Positions 18,328-28,066 of a stretch of DNA of 64,000 bases are shown piece after piece (the stretch's first letter is position 1; each line of letters opens with the position of its first letter). Source of the DNA: Debaryomyces hansenii CBS767 (lineage: Eukaryota > Ascomycota > Pichiomycetes > Serinales > Debaryomycetaceae). Position numbers and translations under genes: made by a program. The notes beneath the pieces were generated by a model. That model had not been told where the DNA came from, ran no database searches, and was given only the letters and a program-made list of their open reading frames with translations. Where the stretch lies: NCBI RefSeq assembly GCF_000006445.2, contig NC_006045.2:186001-250000 (forward strand), written 5' to 3'.

Positions 18328-19194
18328 ATGGGTTTAGATCAGTCATTTGTAACTAACGGTTCCTGGAAACCAGATTTGTTTAAGGGGAAGGTTTTGTTTG
18401 TTACTGGAGGAGCTGGAACAATATGCCGAATCCAAACTGAAGCAATGATTCTTTTGGGTGCCAACGCAGCTATAGTAGGTAGAAACCCAGAGAAAACTAA
18501 ACAGGCGGCCAGAGAAATGGATGAATTGAGACCAGATTGTAAGGTTATTGCATGTCCAAATACTGATGTTAGGGATGTACACTCGATTGCGAAAGCTGTG
18601 GAGAACACAGTGGAGCAATTAGGAAGAATTGATTTCGTTATTGCTGGTGCCGCTGGTAACTTCTTAAGCGATTTCAACCACTTGTCAAGCAATGCGTTTA
18701 AATCCGTGGTTTCCATCGACTTATTGGGTTCTTTCAACACCGTGAAAGCTTGTTTCGAGCAGTTGAAGAAAAACAAGGGTTCTATAATCTTTGTTAGTGC
18801 TACATTGCACTACTATGGTATACCATTTCAAATCCATGTTGCTGCTGCTAAGGCTGGGGTTGATGCCTTATCCAATGCATTGGCTGTAGAATTGGGTCCT
18901 CTTGGTATCAGAAGTAATTGTATTGCCCCAGGTGGAATTGAAGGCACAGAAGGTTTGAAGAGATTGGTTCCTGACCTCGACAGTTTCACCTCAAAGATTC
19001 CAATGGGAAGGTTGGGTACTACTAGAGATATTGCCGAAGCTACAGTTTATTTATTTTCTCCTGCAGCAAGTTATGTTACGGGTACAGTACAAATTGTTGA
19101 TGGTGGAGCATGGCACACTGGTAATAATTCGACAAGCCACTTGTATCCGGTAAAGCTAGTTGAATTGAACACTCAAAAAGTTAATAAGTTATAA
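18328..19194 (+). CDS. SPS19: peroxisomal 2,4-dienoyl-CoA reductase Sps19
   Basis: This 288-aa short-chain dehydrogenase has the NADPH motif TGGAGTICR near residue 27 and the family-specific DFVIAGAAGNF, IDLLGSFNT and FVSATLHYYGIPFQ segments. It also has IRSNCIAPGGIEGTEGLKRL and PAASYVTGTVQIVDGGAWH. It reduces 2,4-dienoyl-CoA during beta-oxidation of unsaturated fatty acids. The C-terminus is NKL rather than SKL. NKL is a weaker, non-canonical PTS1-like tripeptide, so peroxisomal import is likely but should be considered inferred. A CCTCGG element is upstream. Confidence 0.92.
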   Translation: MGLDQSFVTNGSWKPDLFKGKVLFVTGGAGTICRIQTEAMILLGANAAIVGRNPEKTKQAAREMDELRPDCKVIACPNTDVRDVHSIAKAVENTVEQLGRIDFVIAGAAGNFLSDFNHLSSNAFKSVVSIDLLGSFNTVKACFEQLKKNKGSIIFVSATLHYYGIPFQIHVAAAKAGVDALSNALAVELGPLGIRSNCIAPGGIEGTEGLKRLVPDLDSFTSKIPMGRLGTTRDIAEATVYLFSPAASYVTGTVQIVDGGAWHTGNNSTSHLYPVKLVELNTQKVNKL

Positions 19195-19373
19195 GCATAT
19201 AAGTCTATAGTAATAAAGTAGTCGTGTGCCTGTGTAATATGAACGCGTTTTGACTTGACATCAACACTTTCCGATCAATGATGAACTACTTAATTTGTTT
19301 GATTAGTATTGAATCATAGACATCTTATTTTGGAAACAAAATTCTTGAGACAAATATATCATAATAGATAACG

Positions 19374-20465
19374 ATGTCTATTGATCCGGAAACTCGAAGA
19401 AAATTATTAGTTTTACAAAAAAACGGCTCTAATAAAACATGTTGTGACTGTGCTGCTCCAAATCCTCAATGGGCATCGCCAAAGTTTGGGATTTTTATTT
19501 GTCTTGAATGTGCTGGTATACATAGAGGCTTGGGTGTCCATATTTCGTTTGTTAGATCTATTACCATGGATCAATTTAAGCCAGAAGAGGTTTTGAGAAT
19601 GGAGAAGGGTGGAAACGAGAAGTTGAAAAATTACTTCAGTGAAAATGGTGTTGATTTGAAATTAGATGCTAGACAGAAATACGACAACTACGTTGCTGAA
19701 GATTACAAGGAGAAATTAACTTGCGAAATTGAAGGAAAGGAATTTACGCCAAAGGATCATTCTGGGCAATCATTACCAGACATCAACGCAGCTTCAGCAT
19801 CCGACGATACAACTTCAAACTCTGCTCCTAAACAGCAAGAGAAAATCCAATCTCGTCGTGGCACTCCGTTACCAAGTGACCAGAAGCAAAAGAACGAATC
19901 TTATTTTGCTGAGTTAGGCTCAAAGAATGGTACTAGATCAGATAGTTTACCACCTTCACAAGGTGGTAAGTATGGAGGATTTGGTAATACACCAGCTTCG
20001 CAATCTTCTAACCAAGGTGGATCCTTATCCGGGTTTACTATAGACAACTTTCAAAGTGACCCATTTGGAACCTTATCCAAGGGTTGGGGATTATTTTCCA
20101 ACACCGTGGCCAAATCAGTCAACGAAGTGCATGAAAGTGTCATCAAACCGGGTATTAATCAATTACAAGAAAGTGAATTAAGTGGAGAAGCCAAGAGAGC
20201 TATGGCTCAGTTTGGCCAAAAGATGCAAGAAACTGGTAAATATGGACAAGAAACATTCCAAAAATTTACTAATGAACATAATGCGCCTGATTCCAAGTTC
20301 GGTAAACTCTTTGATGGATTAAATGTGCAAGATGAATCAGAAGGTGTAACGCCAGCCTTTGGACTTCAAAAACCACAACAAAAGACCAAATTGGATAGTT
20401 TAGGTGGTGGTAAATCCAAGAAGGATGATGATTGGAAGAACGACGATAAATGGGATGAATTTTAA
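19374..20465 (+). CDS. GCS1: ADP-ribosylation factor GTPase-activating protein Gcs1
   Basis: The ArfGAP domain occupies residues ~5-125. It has the zinc finger C23-x2-C26 and C43-x2-C46 and the arginine finger Arg51 in GIHRGLG. The middle region (~160-230) is disordered and Gly/Ser-rich. The region 225-320 has amphipathic helices that could act as lipid-packing sensors. The C-terminus [12 protein letters not shown] carries two Trp in acidic surroundings, like the delta-COP-binding motif of Gcs1/ArfGAP1. The protein turns off Arf1 in Golgi-ER and post-Golgi traffic. Confidence 0.94.
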   Translation: MSIDPETRRKLLVLQKNGSNKTCCDCAAPNPQWASPKFGIFICLECAGIHRGLGVHISFVRSITMDQFKPEEVLRMEKGGNEKLKNYFSENGVDLKLDARQKYDNYVAEDYKEKLTCEIEGKEFTPKDHSGQSLPDINAASASDDTTSNSAPKQQEKIQSRRGTPLPSDQKQKNESYFAELGSKNGTRSDSLPPSQGGKYGGFGNTPASQSSNQGGSLSGFTIDNFQSDPFGTLSKGWGLFSNTVAKSVNEVHESVIKPGINQLQESELSGEAKRAMAQFGQKMQETGKYGQETFQKFTNEHNAPDSKFGKLFDGLNVQDESEGVTPAFGLQKPQQKTKLDSLGGGKSKKDDDWKNDDKWDEF

Positions 20466-20654
20466 GGCTTGAGAAGCATGCGAAGAACCTACGGTTCTAC
20501 ATATTTTACTTCGATTTTTTTCTACAATCATTCTAATTTTAATACCTGATATTAACTGATATATATATATATCTACACTATTTTTTATGTAAATCGTTTT
20601 ATCTCTTAGTATTAGACAACAATCAATGCAATACTTGAATAACTCAAGCTATAT

Positions 20655-21341
20655 TTAACGAGTATTTTTACGTTGTAAATTTGAAACATATTCGTCTTCA
20701 AATGTTTGGTAGCAGTGGAAATATGAATCTTTAACGTAAAAATACTTAACAATAGGCCAATTTAATACCCAATCTACCAAACCAATATCTCTGGCGATAG
20801 AGGTTAAAATGAAATAGAAAATGCCTAGGAAAGTGCCGAACATAATTCCCACAGCGACCTGCTGAATAGTATGATACAATAAATAAACCCTTGAAAACGC
20901 AACTGCAGTGGAAGATACCACCAAAACGAAGCACCCAAGCCATCTCTGTAATCGTGTTAAATGAGACATTCTGAACAAGAATATGCATACAAAATACGCT
21001 CCAAACAATCCCATGAATTGAGAATGTGCAGATGGCATACCAAACGATAAACTATAAGAGCCACTTCCGAAATCTTTATGAAAATCTGGCCTTGGCTGTT
21101 TAATAAGCTTTTTAATGACTTTATTTGCAACTTCACCAATTAAATGTCCGCCGACTATTACGACAGGTTCAATCTCTCGGGTGATCAAGAACCAAGCTGT
21201 ATAAAATACCATAATATATATTGGTAAAAGTGACATGTGAACCGATGCCATTGATATTAAATCATTTGGATCGTATAGGATGTAGGTATGATCAAACGGT
21301 ATTGGGTTATATTCCACCACTAAAGAAGTAGAAGATTCCAT
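20655..21341 (-). CDS. CAX4: dolichyl pyrophosphate phosphatase Cax4/Cwh8
   Basis: I place the start at the ATG ending at 21341 (MESSTSLVVEYNPIPFDHTYILYDPNDL), which gives 228 aa and the family's usual N-terminus. The frame stays open upstream to 21554, but that extension looks like 5' leader. PAP2-superfamily motifs are KLIKQPRPDF, then MPSAHSQF, then SRVYLLYHT. Several membrane segments surround them. The enzyme recycles dolichyl pyrophosphate to dolichyl phosphate on the luminal side of the ER, supporting N-glycosylation. Confidence 0.92.
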   Translation of the reverse strand: MESSTSLVVEYNPIPFDHTYILYDPNDLISMASVHMSLLPIYIMVFYTAWFLITREIEPVVIVGGHLIGEVANKVIKKLIKQPRPDFHKDFGSGSYSLSFGMPSAHSQFMGLFGAYFVCIFLFRMSHLTRLQRWLGCFVLVVSSTAVAFSRVYLLYHTIQQVAVGIMFGTFLGIFYFILTSIARDIGLVDWVLNWPIVKYFYVKDSYFHCYQTFEDEYVSNLQRKNTR

Positions 21342-21966
21342 TGTAGTAATGGTTGGTGTTATTTGTAGTCGATTAATTCGTTTTGAAAATTTAGTCAGAA
21401 GGGAAAGAAATAAATCACTATGAATCTCTAATGAAAAAAAAAGCCGGAGTGAACTTTGTTTGAGTTTGAGTTTGACTAACGCCAACCCTTTGGACGAATA
21501 TAAGTAGTTATAAAGAATATTATTCATTTCAATATAAAAAGTTAGCGCGTACAATTTTCGTCACTGTGATGGAAATACTTATTGATTGAAACCTATGGAT
21601 GAAATATAATAATCTAGAATAATTCATATAATGAAGATAAATAATCAGAATAAGAGATGCAAAATAATAAAAGAAGCCATGAAAGATATATATATATGCA
21701 CAAGATATTAAGGTAGAGTAAAATTTCAATAAGAAATAAAGAGGTAATATTAGAGATGGAAATTATGAGACATTAGAGGACATCAAAGAGTTAGAGATTA
21801 TAAGACAAGAGAGAGAAGTGAGAGATAAAAACATACCCGAAAGGAGAACATGTCAATAGGATAAATGAGAAAGTGTATGATAAAAATATTCAGAGATATC
21901 AGAGAGATCTAGCAACTCAATGATATGAGGAAAGGGAGACAAATCACTCACGTAAAATTAAATCAG
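21342..21966. other. purine-rich intergenic region, CAX4 5' side
   Basis: This 625-bp stretch lies between the CAX4 start and the KAP95 stop, both on the minus strand. From about 21600 to 21960 the plus strand is strikingly rich in GA-type words (repeated AGAGA, GAGAT, GAAAG), so the transcribed minus strand is pyrimidine-rich. There is no ORF with recognisable features and no tRNA. Nearer CAX4 there is a short CAAACT repeat on the minus strand. Confidence 0.5.
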
Positions 21967-24567
21967 TTACACATTAATTTGTCTTTTTTGTTGATCCCTA
22001 GCCCATCTTGCAGTATCTTTTGTCGATTGCAGGAAAATTAGATTCGATCTTGTCTTCTTAATAAATTCTGTAACCCATGGTTGCATGTAAGCTTGTTTGA
22101 ATTCACCAGATGGAAACATAGCACCTATGTCACCCAATAAACCAGTGGCTGATCTGGCAACTGAGTCCGTGGTTGACATATTGATATCCAAAGAGACTAA
22201 TTGTAAAAATTGGAAAATAGGTGCAACATAAGGATAAATGGCTTGAGGATTGTCGTGCAATCCACCGACAATACCGACGTAACAATCTAAAACTGATTCT
22301 TTAACATTTAAAACATAATCAATAGTCTCCATGGAACTGTCTTCTGGTTCAATATTGGAAGCTGATATACATATCTGCATTACAAAATCCGTGTAGGGTT
22401 GGAAATTACTACCAATTGAAGTTGCAATATCACCAAAACAGGACAATATAACTGGTCTTAAGTCTCTCTTAACTTCAGTATTATTCAAATTAGCACCTAA
22501 AATATTCATTAACCCTTCCAAGTATGGCAAGATTGATGTTCCTAACGAATGTGATAAATCCGCAACCAATCCAACTGCAGTGTTACATGTAGGAGACTCA
22601 GTATTTTGTAAGGCCTTAGTTAAGAATGGCAAGAAAGCTTCCATGTATTTCAAGAAGTTTTGACCAGTTGCACCAGCTACTGCCGAAATAGCTATGAAAA
22701 TATCTTCCTCAATTAAAGCATTTGGTTCTTGAGCATCTAACAACTTCAAAAACATAGACATCAAATTATCAGAAGCTTGGGAGACTTCATTACTTAATCT
22801 CCTGATAATATTGGTTAATAAGGATAAAATATTAACTTGCAATTCTTCTAAATTAGCCTTATCTTCACTGGTGAGAACTTGTTGTTGCATTCCAATAGTA
22901 GATTCTAAACGGTTCAAGACTTCACTAGCAAGGTTTTGAATGATCGCCATGGAATCGTTACCACTGTATATAACAAATGTAGATAATGCTTCATAAGCCG
23001 ACGCTCTGGAGCTATATTCATTATCCGATTTATTAGACAATTGTACTAATATTGGAACAATAGTCTGATAATATGGAGACATAACTGTTGTTTCTTGTTT
23101 AGGTCCATCAGAACATAATTGCTCTAATAAATTCATTAATGTCCAACAACAATTAGTCGACACTTTAGGATGATCTTGTAATCCGGTAACCAATGCTTCC
23201 AAAAGACTTTGCAAATGTTGATTGATGTCAATTGCATCAACAACTAAATCGGCAATTCTACCCAAACACCATGCAACCGTTTCTTTCACATGTAATGATT
23301 CATCTTTGATGAGTAGTAATATTGGTTCCAAGGCTTGACCGATCAAACTCCTCAATTGTTCACGATCTGGACCATCCAAAATAGATCCGAAAGCCATAAC
23401 AGAAGCTTCACGCGCTCTCCAGTCGGTTGTATTGCCAATATTAGCTGCAACGAATTGCAACGTAGCTTCAACAACATAATTTCCTGTATTCTGAGCGAAT
23501 AATTGTAAACAAGAACCTGCAGCCATAGCTACTGACCAATCATCATCTTCTGGATCTTCATTTTGCCTAGTCAATAATGTCAATAATGTAGGTAATACAT
23601 CTTGAATAGCAACAAGAGCAAAGTTATAACTTACTAATTCAGGTTGTGCTTCAATACCATATTCTTCTCTTTGTAAGGTTATTTCTAATTCTTCCTCACA
23701 CACAGTAGACCAGAATTCAACAGCCATGCATGCAACCCTTTCGTCCGCACTTTGCATACCCGATACAGTTAAACCGTATAAAGCCTTTTCCATATATATA
23801 GCCATGAACCGGTAATATAAGGACATGATTCTTGCAAGACATCCAAATGCGCTGGCTTGTAATTCACTGTCATCGGCTTGAGTAGCTTCACATACAACCT
23901 GCATGATGTAGTTTCTTTCACCTTCTCTTTCAAAATTAAACTTGATGAATTCTAACGAGTTAACCAAAGCATTTAAAGCTGTCAATCTCACAATCTTCGA
24001 AGGTTCGTTACTTTGAACACCTTGGATAATAGCTATCAAAATACCATTGGCTTGTGCCACAATCGTTGGGTTATTTGGATCTGCAGTGTCACAAATATAA
24101 CCAATTGCTAACAAGGAAGCACGCTTAACATTTACCGGTCTGTCAGTTTTAGTATTCTCGATTATAATTGGAATCAACTCCGGCCATTCATTTCTTGGCA
24201 ATTCTATATCTGCAATAGCAGCTACCAATTGTGCAACAGAACCCGCAACCCTATCGTCAGTAGTCAATAATGCCTTCATAGAAGTTTCCTTTATCTTATT
24301 CTTCGCCGTTACTTCCAATGAAATCCATCTGTTTTGTTGCTCTAATCTTGTTTTCTGTTCCTTTGAAGTCAACTGATTCTTTAAACCAATACCTGCCAAC
24401 ATTCTCACTTCAGTCTTGGCTTCCTCATTAGCCAATGCATCGGTAAGCAACCCTATGTATTCAACAAAATGATTCTTAGCGGCCTCGTCCAATTGACGTT
24501 CTGCTTCCGCTCTCTTTGATGCATCAGGATTTAATAATGCATTTTCTAATATTTGAAGAATATCCAT
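21967..24567 (-). CDS. KAP95: importin (karyopherin) beta-1, Kap95
   Basis: This 866-aa protein is built entirely from HEAT-type helical repeats. It begins with the importin-beta N-terminal domain (LLNPDASKRAEAERQLDEAAKNHF) and includes the acidic loop-like NEDPEDDDWSVAMAAGSCLQLFA segment and the family-specific DGPDREQL and VAWCLGRIAD motifs. Its length matches the yeast protein closely. Kap95 with Kap60/Srp1 imports classical-NLS cargoes and is released by Ran-GTP. Confidence 0.97.
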   Translation of the reverse strand: MDILQILENALLNPDASKRAEAERQLDEAAKNHFVEYIGLLTDALANEEAKTEVRMLAGIGLKNQLTSKEQKTRLEQQNRWISLEVTAKNKIKETSMKALLTTDDRVAGSVAQLVAAIADIELPRNEWPELIPIIIENTKTDRPVNVKRASLLAIGYICDTADPNNPTIVAQANGILIAIIQGVQSNEPSKIVRLTALNALVNSLEFIKFNFEREGERNYIMQVVCEATQADDSELQASAFGCLARIMSLYYRFMAIYMEKALYGLTVSGMQSADERVACMAVEFWSTVCEEELEITLQREEYGIEAQPELVSYNFALVAIQDVLPTLLTLLTRQNEDPEDDDWSVAMAAGSCLQLFAQNTGNYVVEATLQFVAANIGNTTDWRAREASVMAFGSILDGPDREQLRSLIGQALEPILLLIKDESLHVKETVAWCLGRIADLVVDAIDINQHLQSLLEALVTGLQDHPKVSTNCCWTLMNLLEQLCSDGPKQETTVMSPYYQTIVPILVQLSNKSDNEYSSRASAYEALSTFVIYSGNDSMAIIQNLASEVLNRLESTIGMQQQVLTSEDKANLEELQVNILSLLTNIIRRLSNEVSQASDNLMSMFLKLLDAQEPNALIEEDIFIAISAVAGATGQNFLKYMEAFLPFLTKALQNTESPTCNTAVGLVADLSHSLGTSILPYLEGLMNILGANLNNTEVKRDLRPVILSCFGDIATSIGSNFQPYTDFVMQICISASNIEPEDSSMETIDYVLNVKESVLDCYVGIVGGLHDNPQAIYPYVAPIFQFLQLVSLDINMSTTDSVARSATGLLGDIGAMFPSGEFKQAYMQPWVTEFIKKTRSNLIFLQSTKDTARWARDQQKRQINV

Positions 24568-25055
24568 TTTGTTCTGCTTTGTCTCTTTCTAAACTAAAAC
24601 CTCCTAAATGGATGTTATAATATTTAATCCGATTCTTTCTAACCGTTATTCAAATATAAGACCAGGATCTTAACAAACAAATGCCTAAAAAAGTAAGGAA
24701 TTTCAAGATACAAATCCGTTAATTACTCAGCAAAATAAACCCTAAAGAAATTTCGTCTAAATGATATCTTAATTGACCTTTAGACCAACTGATTTTACTA
24801 AAACTGTAGATCTTATATCTAATAAATAGTTTCTTGCTATGCTTTAGCTGTTGAATTCGAAGGACGGGCAAAAAAAATACGTACGTGTACTTTATCAAAT
24901 TCGAACAAAAAAATTTATTGTTCATAACCACGAACATTACATGACAATTACAGAGACAGATTATGGTCTAATTTATTGTTACAAACATATAGAGATGCGT
25001 ATAAATAGAGTAATACAGCTCCGTAGATTTGCGAGTTCAAAATTACATAAAATGT
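24568..25055. other. intergenic region KAP95 upstream
   Basis: This 488-bp AT-rich region holds the KAP95 promoter and the SHS1 3' UTR, since both genes run on the minus strand. I see no RNA gene. The 86-codon plus-strand ORF at 24851-25111 overlaps the SHS1 3' end and shows no features. Confidence 0.4.
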
Positions 25056-26828
25056 CTATTTTTGACTTACAATTGAATGTAAATCAGTCAAGGTTTCTTC
25101 TTTCTGAATAACAGAATAGTTTGCTTCGCTGTTATTTAAGTCATCTTCATTGTCGTAGTGATATTGTTGAGATCTTTGAGAAACAGCATCGCTGGAATCA
25201 CCACCTACATGTCTTAACCTTTCGGTTTCCGATTTCTTCATCATTAATCTTTCTTTCGCCTTCAAGGCAGCAGCTTTTTGTTCTAATAATGCGGCTCTGG
25301 ACGATAATTCCTTTGCACTAGCCATTTCCATTTCCTCTAATTTCTGTTGTCTTTCTAAGATTCTTTCGTGTCTTATAACGTATGGGACAGTTTCAGAGAT
25401 TTGTCTTAATTGGTTACGTTGTGGTGCTATAGACAATCTCTTGAAAGCAGCATTATTCGAGTTCAAGTTTCTGGTTTGGTGGCCATTTTCGACGGATATG
25501 GTTGATCTCGACGATGTGGATGCATTGTCTCTTAATTTAGGTGATGGCATTCCACTAGATGGTTCCGTTCCATCCAATAACATGGATTTATTATTAGCCT
25601 TCGAAGAAGAAGTAGAAGTAATGGAATGGTCATCACCAAAGCCATGTAATGGATTAGAAGAAGTTAATTGAGCCAAATTGGATAATGATGGAATAGTAGT
25701 AGTATCCTTCAAGAAAGAGTCTTCATAAGGTTGTTCTTCGTAACTTTCATGGAATTCTCGGTCATCGTCTTCGTCGTCAATTCTTCCTGTGACCTTAGAT
25801 AATCTTTCAGTCCTATACGTTTCATAAAGGAAATCGTGAGTCAAGTCCTTAAAGTCTTGTAAGTGTGTTCCCAAAAGGACTGATTTCAAGGTTCCAAAAT
25901 CACTGTATTTTGGGTTATTTATATCTACCAAGCCCCATGGGTACTGTCTGGCCTTTGTAATTTTCGATTCTCCGGTTCTAGGATCTGTGATTTCGTACTC
26001 ATCTTCGGATGATATTATAGCAAAAGGTTGTAATGACGACAAATACTTGCATTCTTGGATCAATTCATAGTCATCTTCTTCGTCGTATTCAGATAAGGAA
26101 TTATCGAATTGGAAAATAGGAACGTTGAATTTTTCAATATCGATCTTAACCTGTTGTTTGAAGTGTCTTAATTCGGTCTCAGTGAACGTATCAGCCTTAC
26201 TTATAACTGGCAAAATATTGACATATTTGGATAACCTTTTCATACAGTTTATGTCAATTTCTCTCAACCCGTGCCCAGTGGCAGTAATAAAGTAAAGCAT
26301 TACGTGGACCCTTGTGTCTACGAACCTTGGGTTTCTTCTGATTCTTGTTTCTTCTGCCAATACCAAATCAAACTGCTGCTTCAAATAGTTCTCGATCTCG
26401 ACAAAACATATTTCATTATTCAAATTTTCTCCAAACCCAGGCGTGTCAATGATGTTCAAGTACAATTTCATGTTGTCATCGTCGACCATCTCGACCTTCG
26501 TCTCTGTCAACGCGATCCCCGGCTCTTCGTTAGCAGTTGAAGGGTTGAAATCGTTTCTTGTCAACACCGCTGTATTTGGCAATGCAATGGACTTTGCCGA
26601 CGTAAACGACAATGTCTTGGTATCATATTGCTGTCCATTATTTTCCTCATAACGATGTGACATTACCTTCTTATTCAACAAACTATTGACAAATGTTGTT
26701 TTTCCTGTACCCATTTCTCCGACTACCATAAATGTGAATTTAACCCCCTTTTTAGCATCTTTTCTATAGTTAATCATTGGGGAATGACTCGTCATCGAAG
26801 GCGAATCAAATGTATACAGTTGATCCAT
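25056..26828 (-). CDS. SHS1: septin Shs1 (Sep7 of Candida)
   Basis: This 590-aa septin has GEMGTGKT (P-loop, 37-44), an IDTPGFGEN G3 motif and a SKAD G4 motif. It also has the septin-unique QPFAIISSEDEYE and RQYPWGLVDINN segments. The FDLVLAEETRIRRNPRF and RVHVMLYFI stretches and the late ISETVPYVIRHERILERQQKLEEME coiled coil are diagnostic of the Shs1 branch, as opposed to Cdc3, Cdc10, Cdc11 or Cdc12. Shs1 caps septin octamers at the bud neck, and in Candida it also affects septin dynamics in hyphae. Acidic and Ser-rich insertions occupy ~345-460. An MCB core ACGCGT lies 115 bp upstream. Confidence 0.94.
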   Translation of the reverse strand: MDQLYTFDSPSMTSHSPMINYRKDAKKGVKFTFMVVGEMGTGKTTFVNSLLNKKVMSHRYEENNGQQYDTKTLSFTSAKSIALPNTAVLTRNDFNPSTANEEPGIALTETKVEMVDDDNMKLYLNIIDTPGFGENLNNEICFVEIENYLKQQFDLVLAEETRIRRNPRFVDTRVHVMLYFITATGHGLREIDINCMKRLSKYVNILPVISKADTFTETELRHFKQQVKIDIEKFNVPIFQFDNSLSEYDEEDDYELIQECKYLSSLQPFAIISSEDEYEITDPRTGESKITKARQYPWGLVDINNPKYSDFGTLKSVLLGTHLQDFKDLTHDFLYETYRTERLSKVTGRIDDEDDDREFHESYEEQPYEDSFLKDTTTIPSLSNLAQLTSSNPLHGFGDDHSITSTSSSKANNKSMLLDGTEPSSGMPSPKLRDNASTSSRSTISVENGHQTRNLNSNNAAFKRLSIAPQRNQLRQISETVPYVIRHERILERQQKLEEMEMASAKELSSRAALLEQKAAALKAKERLMMKKSETERLRHVGGDSSDAVSQRSQQYHYDNEDDLNNSEANYSVIQKEETLTDLHSIVSQK

Positions 26829-27245
26829 GTTTTGTATCTCTTTGCTTACTTTCCTCTATGTATACATAACGTGTTCAATTATTTCAGGTCGATTTATGTT
26901 TATTTTCGACATTTTTGTGTAACAAATCATTTGCACGACAACACGCGTCAATTTGTTACGTAAGTATTAGACGTAACTTGCAACATATCAGGTACCATAC
27001 TTCTGTTCATCATGGAGTTCACGCCATTATAGATAACGGTAACATCTGATGACATTGGATATTTACCTCGAGGTTAAAAAGTAAAAAATAAAAAATAAAA
27101 AGTCATTGGATTGCAAAAATCGCAATTTGAATCTCATTGCTATTCATAGTACATGACAAGAACGAGGTTCCAACATTCCACCATATATTACTTGAAAATT
27201 AGCAAGTATAGTTGATTTAGTACATCAAGCTTTACAAGTAATCAA
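26829..27245. other. divergent promoter SHS1/NNR1
   Basis: This 417-bp region is shared by two divergent genes. It contains ACGCGT at 26943-26948 and an A-rich repeat of AAAAATAAAAAATAAAAA type near 27080-27100. Nothing else is recognised. Confidence 0.45.
26943..26948. promoter_or_regulatory. MCB core (ACGCGT) upstream of SHS1
   Basis: This is a palindromic MluI cell-cycle box core 115 bp before the septin start codon. MBF acts through this core at G1/S, and bud-neck genes are often cell-cycle regulated. Other ACGCGT copies occur in the window (4238, 35196, 15416, and one inside PSO2), so the evidence is modest. Confidence 0.35.
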
Positions 27246-27983
27246 ATGTTTCGTAATACATTCAAAACATTGTCATCCAAGATGGCATCCCAATTGGATC
27301 AAGAATTAATGTCGACCGGAGCTTTTTCTATCGATCAATTGATGGAGTTGGCAGGTCTTTCGGTAGCACAGGCGATTTATAGACAATATCCCCCTACATC
27401 TGCATCATCTAATAAAGTTTTGATGCTTGTTGGTCCGGGAAACAATGGGGGTGACGGATTGGTAGCTTCGAGACACTTGAAGATTTGGGGTTATGATCCG
27501 GTCTTATTCTATCCGAAGAAATCTACGAAGAACGAATTGTACAAGAATTTGTTGAAGCAATTGCAAGATTTGGAAATTCCGGAGATTGAAAACCTTGAGG
27601 AGATCAAAAGTCTTTTGGAAACTCCCAAGTCAGTGAAGATAATTGTGGATTCGCTCTTTGGGTTTTCATTTAAACCACCTATCCGTGCGCCATTTGATGA
27701 CTTGATTAATTATTTGTCTACGAATCATTCGAAAATTCCGGATATAGTGTCCGTTGATATTCCATCGGGATGGGATGTCGACAAGGGTCCGGTTGATGTT
27801 GATATTAATTCTACTATGTTGATAAGTCTTACGGCACCTAAACCCTGCTCCGAGCATTTCTTGAAGGAGGGAAGAGTTCATTATTTAGGTGGGAGATTTA
27901 TTAACCAGAAAATTGCTCAGAAATATGATATTGAAGATTTGGTCAAGTTGTATAAGGGTGATGAACTAATTGTAAAGTTATAA
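27246..27983 (+). CDS. NNR1: NAD(P)H-hydrate epimerase (YjeF_N, Nnr1/NAXE type)
   Basis: The 245-aa protein is a single YjeF-N domain. It has the QLDQELMSTGAFSIDQLMELAG start, the nucleotide-binding loop GPGNNGGDG at 63-71, a DSLFGFSF motif, and VDIPSGWDVDKG with the catalytic Asp region. It epimerises damaged NADHX/NADPHX so that the partner dehydratase can repair it. A short basic N-terminus (MFRNTFKTLSSK) before Met13 suggests mitochondrial and cytosolic forms from alternative starts. This is inferred from sequence only. Confidence 0.93.
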   Translation: MFRNTFKTLSSKMASQLDQELMSTGAFSIDQLMELAGLSVAQAIYRQYPPTSASSNKVLMLVGPGNNGGDGLVASRHLKIWGYDPVLFYPKKSTKNELYKNLLKQLQDLEIPEIENLEEIKSLLETPKSVKIIVDSLFGFSFKPPIRAPFDDLINYLSTNHSKIPDIVSVDIPSGWDVDKGPVDVDINSTMLISLTAPKPCSEHFLKEGRVHYLGGRFINQKIAQKYDIEDLVKLYKGDELIVKL

Positions 27984-28066
27984 CATACATTAATTAACAA
28001 ATATGATTTTATAAATAATTAGCCGATGCAATATAGACTAATATGAGACAAGCATTTTGACATTGG

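Noticed and set aside
20655..21554. Longer start for CAX4 at 21554
   Set aside because: The extra 71 residues do not fit the family's N-terminus, while the ATG ending at 21341 gives the expected protein.
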